Assembly (NCBI RefSeq): GCF_026385485.1
Contig: NZ_JANIDX010000001.1
Coordinates: 248,001 to 312,000, forward strand
Reading direction: 5' to 3'
Length of the DNA: 64,000 nt
From: Bombella pollinis
Lineage (GTDB): Bacteria; Pseudomonadota; Alphaproteobacteria; Acetobacterales; Acetobacteraceae
Each line of letters begins with the position of its first letter. Position 1 is the first letter of the stretch. The position numbers and the translations under genes were made by a program. Positions 8,203 to 15,813 of this stretch are shown piece after piece. The notes under the pieces are model-generated. The model saw only the letters and a program-made list of their open reading frames with translations. It did not search any database and was not told where the DNA came from.

Positions 8203-9543
8203 ATGCACATTACCATGATTGGCGGCGGGTATGTCGGGCTTGTATCGGGGGCGTGTTTGGCGGCCTTTGGGGCGAATGTAACCATCATAGAGCGTGACAC
8301 CCAACGGCTAGACTGTCTCCAAGCTGGGCAAGTCCCACTTTATGAGCCGGGGTTAGAGGCCCTCATTACCCAACAACAACAAGCCGGGCGGCTCACCTTC
8401 ACACAGGATTTAGCCCCGGCCCTGCGCGACAGTCAGGCGGTGTTTATTGCCGTGGGCACCCCCACACGGCGGGGGAGCGGCCATGCTGATTTAAGCTATG
8501 TTTATGCCGCAGCGCGCATGATTGCAGCTCATGCGCCCGATAATCTACTCGTTGTCACCAAATCCACCGTGCCAGTGGGGACAGGGCGGCAGGTCGCGCA
8601 TATCCTCCGCACCACCCGGCCTGACCTTACGTTTCATATCGCCTCCAACCCAGAATTCCTCCGCGAGGGCCATGCGATTAACGACTTCATGCAGCCTGAC
8701 CGCGTCATCATCGGGTTAGAAGATGAGGCACAAACCGCCTCCCATGCCCGCACCCTGCTAGAGGCCCTCTACGCCCCCTTACACACCCCGCAAAATCGCC
8801 TCATTTTTATGGGCATTGAAAGTGCAGAACTCACAAAATATGCAGCCAATGCCTTCCTCGCGATGAAGGTGACCTTCGCTAATGAAATGGCCGATCTCTG
8901 CGAGGCCACAGGTGGTCATATTGCCGATGTAACACGCGGCATGGGGCTAGACCCCCGCATTGGCCCTGCTTTTTTAACACCGGGGCCCGGCTATGGAGGC
9001 TCGTGCTTTCCCAAAGATACGCAAGCTTTGGCCACATCGGCCCGCCAAGCGGGGGCCCCCACTCAACTTATCGAGACCACCATCGCCGCTAATGAGGCCC
9101 GCAAACGCCGCCTTGCGGAGCGCATCATCGCCCTCGCAGGCCATAACATCACCCATTACACAATCGCCGTGCTTGGGCTGAGCTTTAAGGCCCATACTGA
9201 TGATATACGCCAAGCCCCCGCTTTAACCATCCTCCCTTTATTGCATGAAGCTGGCGCAACACTCCGCGTTTATGACCCCCAGGCGATGAACGCCGCACGC
9301 CCGCTCCTCCCCCACGATATCAGCTACGCGCGTAACGCCCTCCACGCCGCAGAGGGAGCCGATATGCTGCTTATCCTAACAGAATGGCCAGAGTTTGCAG
9401 CCCTTAGCCCTGCCGATATTGCCCCCACCATGAAAGGGAGGCTCATTGTGGATTATCGGCAGATATGGCACCAAAATGACTGGCAAAAGGCAGGATTCAA
9501 CTATCACGGGCTTGGCTATAAAATGGCAGAAGAGCCACGATGA
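8203..9543 (+). CDS. ugd: UDP-glucose 6-dehydrogenase
   Basis: NAD-dependent oxidation of UDP-glucose to UDP-glucuronate, a precursor for exopolysaccharide or lipopolysaccharide. The Rossmann motif G-G-G-Y-V-G-L-V-S-G is at residues 5-14. The C-terminal substrate domain carries G-P-G-Y-G-G-S-C-F-P-K-D with catalytic Cys268. V-G-T-P-T and E-F-L-R-E-G are also conserved. The ATG at 8203 has AGGAGG at 8192-8197 and gives 446 residues; an in-frame upstream start at 8113 is unsupported. Family members can use GDP-mannose instead, but overall similarity favours UDP-glucose. A 7-bp stem-loop begins at the stop codon. The rhamnose and galE genes lie 23-28 kb away. Confidence 0.9.
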   Translation: MHITMIGGGYVGLVSGACLAAFGANVTIIERDTQRLDCLQAGQVPLYEPGLEALITQQQQAGRLTFTQDLAPALRDSQAVFIAVGTPTRRGSGHADLSYVYAAARMIAAHAPDNLLVVTKSTVPVGTGRQVAHILRTTRPDLTFHIASNPEFLREGHAINDFMQPDRVIIGLEDEAQTASHARTLLEALYAPLHTPQNRLIFMGIESAELTKYAANAFLAMKVTFANEMADLCEATGGHIADVTRGMGLDPRIGPAFLTPGPGYGGSCFPKDTQALATSARQAGAPTQLIETTIAANEARKRRLAERIIALAGHNITHYTIAVLGLSFKAHTDDIRQAPALTILPLLHEAGATLRVYDPQAMNAARPLLPHDISYARNALHAAEGADMLLILTEWPEFAALSPADIAPTMKGRLIVDYRQIWHQNDWQKAGFNYHGLGYKMAEEPR

Positions 9544-9562
9544 CCCCTATCGCGCAGGGGTC
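9542..9562 (+). terminator. Stem-loop at the ugd stop codon
   Basis: GACCCCT (9542-9548) pairs perfectly with AGGGGTC (9556-9562) around a 7-base loop. There is no immediate U run; a T-rich stretch appears only at 9581-9588. It may be an attenuating or 3'-stabilising hairpin rather than a strong intrinsic terminator. Confidence 0.45.
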
Positions 9563-9727
9563 CCACGGGCAAATCTTACCTCTTTTTTAAACGAGGCTAT
9601 CTTCATACAAAAGGGCTGCTTATAATACAGCAGGATAAAAGGTGACGGATGGGCCTATATTGCCCTATCATCTGCTCAGCTATTTTAAGTGGCCGGTGCC
9701 GCTATTTTACCAATCGGGAGTCCCTGT

Positions 9728-10828
9728 GTGAGTACGCATAACGTCCGGGTTTGTTTATCTCTGTTCCTAAAACGCGCTCTTTGCGTTGGAGCTGTACTGG
9801 GCGGTGGCCTCTTTGCCGCTAGCAGCTTTGCAACAGAAGCGACCCATACCGTTCTCCGTGCTGATGAGCTGGACCTCAGCGTCCCTTGTGCGCAAGTGCA
9901 TATCAAGGTGGACCCTGCCCTTAAAAACAGCATGGTATTAGAGACAGCTTCTGGCCTCTCCCCTGCCATCCAAACCGTTAAAGATGGGACAGAAAGCCAC
10001 CTCCATATTGCTCTTAAAGCCTGCCAAAAAGGCGGGGTTATGGCCTTGCGCCTCTCTGGTGATACGGCTCTTACCCTCCATGACAGCCCTCAAGCGCACA
10101 TTACCATCAGCGGGACTCTCACAACGCTGGAGAGCAATCTAGATGATGCCTCCCTGGATGTTGATCATGTCGAATCCCTAGACCTCTCCATCTCCGGCAC
10201 AACGCAGGCCCATATTTTCCAGCTTGCTCGTGCCGCGCAAATCAACGCTACAGGGGCTGCGCGGCTAGATGTTGATAACGCGCTTCTCTCAGCCCTATCG
10301 GCCCAGCTCTCCGATAATAGCCAGCTTTCCATCGCGCAGGGGCAAATTGATAACGTAACGCTGACAGGCTCTCAACAGGCGGAAGCCTCCATCATGGCGA
10401 CTGTCAATAATGCCAATATTATAACGAATGATGCCGCTCATGTTACTCTCAATAAAGTAACGGGCACTGTGCAAGATGGGGGAACAAAACACATCTCCCA
10501 CACCACACCGGCAGAGCCTGCAACACAACCATCTCCCAAACCAACACCAACACTACAGCCCGATGGCCAAGCTCAGGGGCTGAATAATCCTGCCCTACCG
10601 CATGTAACGCCTGCCCCTACGCCTACAGCTACACCAAAAGCATCGCTCTCCCCCCACGAGGCCACACCTCCCAGCACTACATCGGCACAGCCTATCAACG
10701 CAGCACAGCCCCCCGCGACACCACCCAAAATGACGTCTCCCACAACACCGGCTGATAACGGCACACAACCACAAACAGCCCCACAAGCGACACCAACACC
10801 AACGCCACAAGGGCAAATAGCGAAATGA
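9728..10828 (+). CDS. Exported GIN/DUF2807-like protein with Pro/Thr-rich tail
   Basis: The start is GTG at 9728 with GGGAG 7 bases upstream (366 residues); an in-frame GTG at 9689 lacks a ribosome site. A signal peptide ends near S-S-F-A. Residues about 35-245 form a repetitive beta-rich domain with short alternating strands (S-G-T-L-T-T-L-E-S-N-L-D-D-A, I-S-G-T-T-Q-A-H-I, N-A-T-G-A-A-R-L-D-V). This resembles the 'head GIN'/DUF2807 right-handed helix of putative surface proteins. The last ~115 residues are low-complexity Pro/Thr/Ala/Gln, like a wall- or membrane-spanning linker. The function is unknown; it may be a surface or periplasmic adhesin-like factor. It sits 42 bases before mlaE, and the two may be co-transcribed. 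Confidence 0.65.
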   Translation: MSTHNVRVCLSLFLKRALCVGAVLGGGLFAASSFATEATHTVLRADELDLSVPCAQVHIKVDPALKNSMVLETASGLSPAIQTVKDGTESHLHIALKACQKGGVMALRLSGDTALTLHDSPQAHITISGTLTTLESNLDDASLDVDHVESLDLSISGTTQAHIFQLARAAQINATGAARLDVDNALLSALSAQLSDNSQLSIAQGQIDNVTLTGSQQAEASIMATVNNANIITNDAAHVTLNKVTGTVQDGGTKHISHTTPAEPATQPSPKPTPTLQPDGQAQGLNNPALPHVTPAPTPTATPKASLSPHEATPPSTTSAQPINAAQPPATPPKMTSPTTPADNGTQPQTAPQATPTPTPQGQIAK

Positions 10829-10870
10829 CCCGCCCCCTCCACAGGGTCGGCATAATATAGAGGCAATTTT

Positions 10871-11656
10871 GTGAGACTATTCACCCTCCCTTTCATCTTC
10901 CTTGGGCGTTATATTTTAAAAGCATTGCACCATGCTGGGACCTTGAGCTTATTTGCTCTGCGTGGCCTCGCTGGGGTGTTTCGTCCACCTTTTTATGGGC
11001 GGATTATCCTCTCCTGTTTGTTAGAGATTGGCTTTCTCTCCCTCCCTGTTGTAGCCTTAACGGCGATTTTCTCCGGTGCGGTTATTGCACTGCAATCTTA
11101 TAGTGGCTTTAGCCAATATCATGCTCAAAACGCCATTGCGGGGATCGTCGTCCTCTCCATCACGCGGGAGTTGGGTCCAGTCTTAGCGGGGCTTATGGTT
11201 GCTGGGCGCATCGGGGCCGCCATTGCCGCCCAAATCGGGGCGATGCGCGTGACCGACCAAATAGATGCCCTCAGCACATTAGCAACAAACCCTATCAAAT
11301 ATCTCGTCACACCCCGCTTGCTCGCAGGCTTGTTGGCTCTGCCCTTCCTTGTATTGATTGCCGATATTTTAGGCGTCTCTGGCGGGTTTATTGTCGCTGT
11401 AGGCAAGCTGGATTTCAGCCCGGCCCTCTTTATCAACACAGCCTATAATGCCCTCCATGCGCATGATGTCTTAGTCGGGCTTTTAAAAGCGGCTGTCTTT
11501 GGGTTTCTCATCGCTCTGCTGGGCTGCTACGAGGGGTATAATAGCCGCGGCGGGGCAGAAGGTGTGGGCCGGGCTGCAACCGCAACGGTTGTGGCAGCCT
11601 CCATCCTCATCCTCGCTTTTGATTACCTCTTAACCGACCTCTTTTTCACCGCATGA
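10871..11656 (+). CDS. mlaE: MlaE-family ABC transporter permease
   Basis: Inner-membrane permease of the Mla phospholipid-transport system, which keeps the outer membrane asymmetric. The 261-residue protein has an N-terminal amphipathic segment, then about five membrane helices. The family signature R-E-L-G-P-V-L-A-G-L-M-V-A-G-R-I-G-A near 97-114 is followed by M-R-V-T-D-Q-I-D-A-L. The start is GTG at 10871. Its stop overlaps the ATPase gene by four bases (ATGA), giving tight translational coupling. MlaD, the MCE-domain substrate-binding partner normally next door, is absent; radA follows instead. Confidence 0.88.
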   Translation: MRLFTLPFIFLGRYILKALHHAGTLSLFALRGLAGVFRPPFYGRIILSCLLEIGFLSLPVVALTAIFSGAVIALQSYSGFSQYHAQNAIAGIVVLSITRELGPVLAGLMVAGRIGAAIAAQIGAMRVTDQIDALSTLATNPIKYLVTPRLLAGLLALPFLVLIADILGVSGGFIVAVGKLDFSPALFINTAYNALHAHDVLVGLLKAAVFGFLIALLGCYEGYNSRGGAEGVGRAATATVVAASILILAFDYLLTDLFFTA

Positions 11657-12498
11657 CGCGCCTTACCTCACCCCCGCCCCGACAGGACATGATGACCCAA
11701 CAGCCTTGCATCCGCATCCGTGGCTTAAAGAAATCCTTCGGCAACCGCACCATTCTCAATGGGATTGACCTAGACATCCCCGCTGGGGCCTCTACCGTCA
11801 TTATTGGCGGCTCTGGCAACGGGAAATCCCTCATGCTGCGCTGCATCCTCGGCTTGATTGAGCCTGATGAAGGCATCATCGAGATTGATGGCGAGGACAT
11901 CCTCCGGGCTTCCACCAAACGCCGCGATGCGCTGCTAAGACGCATTGGGATGCTTTTCCAAAACGCTGCGCTCTTTGATAGTATGAGTGTGATGGAAAAT
12001 ATCCTCTTTGGCCTCAAAGCCAAACGTCATGGCCGTACTGCCCTCCCCCACCGTACAGAGTTGGAGCAAGAGGCCTTCCACCTCCTAGCTCAAGTCGGTC
12101 TTGGCCCCAATGTCGCCCCCCTCAACCCGGCAGAACTCTCCGGCGGGATGCAAAAGCGCGTTGGTCTTGCTCGTGCCTTAGCAGGACAGCCCGATATTCT
12201 CTTTTTTGATGAACCCACCACAGGGCTAGACCCCATCATGTCCGCCGTGATTGATGGTTTAATCAGCGATTGTGTGACCCAACGAGGCTCCACAGCCCTA
12301 ACCATCACCCATGATATGACCTCCGCCCGCCGCATTGGGGACCATGCCGCCATGCTGTATGGGGGAAAGATTATCTGGCAAGGCCCCGCCTCGGACCTCA
12401 TGAATAGTGGCAACCCGATTGTTGACCAATTCACGCATGGACGGCGGGAAGGCCCCATCACCACCACGATGACGGACCAACCAGCAATAGGGGGCTAA
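11653..12498 (+). CDS. mlaF: MlaF-family ABC transporter ATPase
   Basis: Cytoplasmic ATPase that powers MlaE. Walker A is G-G-S-G-N-G-K-S (52-59), the ABC signature is L-S-G-G-M-Q (162-167), and Walker B plus D-loop read L-F-F-D-E-P-T-T-G-L-D-P. The switch His is in I-T-H-D-M. The 281 residues include a short C-terminal extension after the H-loop region. The first ATG overlaps the mlaE stop (11653-11656); ATG codons at 11688 and 11691 would remove about 12 residues and start right before the ABC fold, so the exact start is uncertain. radA begins one base after the stop, so one mRNA may carry mlaE, mlaF and radA. Confidence 0.9.
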   Translation: MTRLTSPPPRQDMMTQQPCIRIRGLKKSFGNRTILNGIDLDIPAGASTVIIGGSGNGKSLMLRCILGLIEPDEGIIEIDGEDILRASTKRRDALLRRIGMLFQNAALFDSMSVMENILFGLKAKRHGRTALPHRTELEQEAFHLLAQVGLGPNVAPLNPAELSGGMQKRVGLARALAGQPDILFFDEPTTGLDPIMSAVIDGLISDCVTQRGSTALTITHDMTSARRIGDHAAMLYGGKIIWQGPASDLMNSGNPIVDQFTHGRREGPITTTMTDQPAIGG

Positions 12499-12499
12499 T

Positions 12500-13906
12500 A
12501 TGGCCAAAAAGCCCACTAGCATCTTTATCTGCCAAAATTGCCATGCCCGTTATCCAAAATGGACAGGCCGATGCGACCAATGCGGGGAATGGAATAGCCT
12601 AGAGGAAGAAGCCAGCACCCCAACCCCCAGCAAAGCCCAACCGGGCAAACGCGGTACGGGGCTAAAAACCACGCGGCTTGATGGCACAGCAACGCCCCCA
12701 CCGCGCCTTAATACCAGCATGGCAGAATTAAACCGCGTCCTTGGTGGTGGGCTTGTCCCCGGCTCGGTCGTGCTGGTGGGGGGGGACCCCGGCATTGGCA
12801 AATCCACCCTCATGCTCCAAATGACCTGCGCTTTAGCCAAAGCGCACCATAATGTTCTTTATGTCTCCGGGGAGGAGGCGATAGACCAAATCCGCCTCCG
12901 TGCCCAACGGTTAGAGCTGGATAAAGACCCTAAAGCCCTAGACCAGCTAGACCTTGCAGCCTCTATCAATGTCAATGACATCGCCACAACCTTGGAGGAG
13001 AATCGCAGCCTCCATGTCGTAGTCATCGACTCCATCCAAACCATGTGGCTAGAGAGTGTCGCCAGCGCGCCCGGCTCGGTCTCCCAAGTGCGTAATTGTG
13101 CTTTTGAGCTTATCCGCCTTGCTAAAACGCTTGGCTTTGCCCTCATCCTCATTGGGCATGTGACAAAAGAGGGAGCCTTAGCCGGCCCGCGCGTTTTGGA
13201 ACATATGGTTGATGCGGTGCTGTATTTTGAGGGGGATCGCGGCCATCAATTCCGTATTCTCCGTGCGGCTAAAAACCGCTTTGGTGCAACGGATGAAATC
13301 GGCGTATTCGCCATGACCGATACAGGCTTGCGGGAAGTCCCCAACCCCTCCGCCCTTTTCCTTGCGGAGCGGCATGGCAATATCGCAGGCTCTGCTGTCT
13401 TTGCTGGGTTAGAAGGCACACGCCCTATTTTGCTGGAGGTACAAGTCCTTCTCTCCGCCAAAAGCAGCGATGGGGCCCCACGGCGGGCCGTGCTAGGCTG
13501 GGATAGCTCCCGCCTGAGTATGATTCTCGCTGTGTTAGAGGCACGCTGCGGGTTAAAACTTGGGAGTATGGACGTCCATCTCAACATCACAGGCGGGCTG
13601 AAGATTAACGAGCCCGCTGCCGACCTCGCCGTTGCAGCAGCCCTCATCTCTGCCGCAACAGGCCAACCAACCGCCCCACATGAGGCTTATTTTGGGGAGA
13701 TTGGCCTCTCTGGCGAAGTGCGGCAGGTCAGCCAAACAGCAGTCCGACTGAAAGAAATCTCCAAACTCGGCTTCAAACAAGCTGTCATACCGCGCCATGT
13801 AGGTACAGCCACAGCCCGCCCCAAAGGTCCAGCCACCCTCACCATTGCCGAAACAGGCCATCTCAGCGACCTTGTCCGCCGCTTCTCCCCCGCTGCGGGG
13901 TCATGA
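12500..13906 (+). CDS. radA: DNA repair protein RadA
   Basis: Branch-migration helicase of homologous recombination, acting on D-loops with RecA. The domains are in the standard order: a C4 zinc finger (Cys11, 14, 25, 28), a RecA-like ATPase with Walker A G-G-D-P-G-I-G-K-S-T (Lys101), the RadA-specific K-N-R-F-G motif (258-262), and a C-terminal Lon-like domain with a G-E-I-G-L-S-G-E-V-R strand. The 468-residue length is normal. It starts one base after the mlaF stop, which points to co-transcription with the lipid-transport genes. Confidence 0.95.
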   Translation: MAKKPTSIFICQNCHARYPKWTGRCDQCGEWNSLEEEASTPTPSKAQPGKRGTGLKTTRLDGTATPPPRLNTSMAELNRVLGGGLVPGSVVLVGGDPGIGKSTLMLQMTCALAKAHHNVLYVSGEEAIDQIRLRAQRLELDKDPKALDQLDLAASINVNDIATTLEENRSLHVVVIDSIQTMWLESVASAPGSVSQVRNCAFELIRLAKTLGFALILIGHVTKEGALAGPRVLEHMVDAVLYFEGDRGHQFRILRAAKNRFGATDEIGVFAMTDTGLREVPNPSALFLAERHGNIAGSAVFAGLEGTRPILLEVQVLLSAKSSDGAPRRAVLGWDSSRLSMILAVLEARCGLKLGSMDVHLNITGGLKINEPAADLAVAAALISAATGQPTAPHEAYFGEIGLSGEVRQVSQTAVRLKEISKLGFKQAVIPRHVGTATARPKGPATLTIAETGHLSDLVRRFSPAAGS

Positions 13907-14016
13907 AATCGGGAAACATTAAAAACCTCTTACAGCCCTTGACCTTTCCCCAATCTTCCCGAAACACTAATGCCCACCACAATATGATCTTGTCTTAACA
14001 CTGGGTTCATTCTCCC

Positions 14017-15003
14017 ATGACTGACCGCAAGAAAACCTACACAGCCCGGCATGTTCGCTACCCTCATATTCGTCTGCCGCATATTCGCTTTTCCCGCAGA
14101 GAGCTGACAGACCGCCCCCTAGAAGGCAAACCCCACCCAGACCAACCCTTCCATTGGAAGCTCTATGCCATGGAGGCCATCGCTACGGCCATCATGCTGC
14201 TTCTTGGCATTACCGTCACCACAATTTTAGCCGCCGATGGCTCCCCTGTGGCGGCTTTTCTGGCCCCTTACCCCATTCTTCGCTCTGCCCTTATTGGCCT
14301 CTTCTTCGGCCTAGCGGGGACGATTGCCACACTCTCCCCCTTCGGGAAAGTCAGCGGGGCGCATCTCAACCCCTCTGTGACGTTGGCATTCTTCCTAAGC
14401 AAGAAAATCCGTTGGTTAGATGCTCTGGGTTACATATTTGCCCAGCTCATTGGGGCTTTTACAGGGACGCTCCTCGCAAGCCTTGGGCTGAGCATCCTCC
14501 TGCCCTTCTGGCAGCCTCTTGTGACACAAATCCACTATGCAGGGACCTTCCCCGCTTCCCATTATAGCCTTGGCTTTGTCGCTTTGATGGAAGGCATCGC
14601 CACCGCAGGGTTGATTCTCGTCATTTATTTCACCGCATCACGCCCACGCCTTCAGCATTTTACCACATGGATGTGCGCGCTTTATTTTGCGATTACTAAC
14701 CCGTTTATCTCCGGCTTTTCTGGCAATAGCACCAATTTTATGCGGACCTTAGCCCCCGATACCTTAGCCCATAACCTCCATGGGATATGGATATATCTTG
14801 TCGGGCCTTTTATGGGGGCGGCTATTGCGTTGCAACTCGCCCGCTTCCTCGTCTCTCATCATGGCCTGCGGGAAGCGCGCATCGTCAATTTTGGCCATCA
14901 TGGCCGCGTACCCCGCTATTCCGCCCCGGAGGCCAAAGGCCCTTCACCTGACGAATTAAAACGTGAGGATAAAAAAGAGGCGGCTCAACAAGACACCCCT
15001 TAG
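14017..15003 (+). CDS. Atypical MIP/aquaporin-family channel
   Basis: A 328-residue member of the major intrinsic protein family with about six membrane helices. An N-terminal cytoplasmic extension of about 45 residues is rich in His and Arg. The first half-helix has H-L-N-P-S-V-T (Asn118-Ser120), so NPA is changed to NPS. The second half-helix reads S-G-N-S-T-N-F-M-R (Asn237 onward), so NPA is replaced by N-S-T and the Arg that normally follows, part of the selectivity filter, is Asn. The pore should therefore differ from water or glycerol channels. The substrate is unknown. It has its own start 110 bases after radA and ends in a 4-base convergent overlap with the YigZ gene (TTAG, 15000-15003). 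Confidence 0.7.
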   Translation: MTDRKKTYTARHVRYPHIRLPHIRFSRRELTDRPLEGKPHPDQPFHWKLYAMEAIATAIMLLLGITVTTILAADGSPVAAFLAPYPILRSALIGLFFGLAGTIATLSPFGKVSGAHLNPSVTLAFFLSKKIRWLDALGYIFAQLIGAFTGTLLASLGLSILLPFWQPLVTQIHYAGTFPASHYSLGFVALMEGIATAGLILVIYFTASRPRLQHFTTWMCALYFAITNPFISGFSGNSTNFMRTLAPDTLAHNLHGIWIYLVGPFMGAAIALQLARFLVSHHGLREARIVNFGHHGRVPRYSAPEAKGPSPDELKREDKKEAAQQDTP

Positions 15004-15599
15004 TCCGGCTCATCATCCAATACACGGATAGGCTCTTGCCCGCGTGTGAGGTCCCTCAGCCATGCCTCAACCTCCTCACGCGCTTGCACGGGGACAGCCA
15101 GCTCCATCACGGCCCCTGCCGCACCAAAAGTACAATCGCGCACCTCCACGCGCCATCCCGGTAATTTGGCCTCTACCTCCGCATAAATCGGGAAAGGACA
15201 GTGGAAGCCTAGCCGAACCCGCTCGACCCACTCACTCTTTGCTGCCTCACGCAAACAAGCTGCTGCTGCCCCGCCATAGGCCCGCACCAGCCCCCCAGCC
15301 CCAAGCTTCACCCCCCCAAACCAGCGGGTGACAACGACCATAACCCCCTCAAAATCCTGCCCTTCTATCGCAGAGAGAATAGGCCGCCCTGCCGTGCCAG
15401 AGGGTTCCCCATCATCATAAACACGGTACCGCCCCCCAACACGAAACGCCCAGCAATTATGCGTTGCCTCTGGCACAGCCACTTGGGCCAGAAAGGCCAT
15501 CGCCCCGGCTTCATCCTCCACAGGGGCGGCCATAGCGCGGAACACACTATGGCGAATAATCGTTTCATGCTCGGCTATGCCGTCTAATGTCCAAGTCAT
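15000..15599 (-). CDS. YigZ/IMPACT family protein
   Basis: A YigZ-type protein (IMPACT N-terminal fold), linked in other species to translation or stress control; its biochemical role is not settled. The family core is obvious: D-D-G-E-P-S-G-T-A-G-R-P-I-L, then V-V-V-T-R-W-F-G-G-V-K-L-G-A-G-G-L-V-R-A-Y-G. The C-terminal half matches the ferredoxin-like DUF1949 region. The ATG at 15599 gives 199 residues, the usual size; the longer in-frame version to 15647 adds 16 residues with no conserved content. The 3' end overlaps the aquaporin stop by 4 bases. Confidence 0.88.
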   Translation of the reverse strand: MTWTLDGIAEHETIIRHSVFRAMAAPVEDEAGAMAFLAQVAVPEATHNCWAFRVGGRYRVYDDGEPSGTAGRPILSAIEGQDFEGVMVVVTRWFGGVKLGAGGLVRAYGGAAAACLREAAKSEWVERVRLGFHCPFPIYAEVEAKLPGWRVEVRDCTFGAAGAVMELAVPVQAREEVEAWLRDLTRGQEPIRVLDDEPD

Positions 15600-15813
15600 A
15601 CGCTCATTCTGCCCTAGAAAGGCTGTGCCCGCCAAGCCACACCGCACACTCCTTTTGCAATCATCTTACCTTAGATGAGGCCTTTCTCCTAAAAGGGGAA
15701 ACCGCACGCTATGGAAAATCCCGCCCTATCGCGCTACTACTGCCTTCATCCACAAGGCTAGAATGGGCCAATATCCAGCCTATTACACAAGGGTAAAAGA
15801 GGATCACACTGCC

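Noticed and set aside
9598..9626. Sigma70 promoter upstream of the GIN-like gene
   Set aside because: TATAAT at 9621-9626 is good, but the -35 at 17 bp (TATCTT) matches only half the consensus; too weak to annotate.
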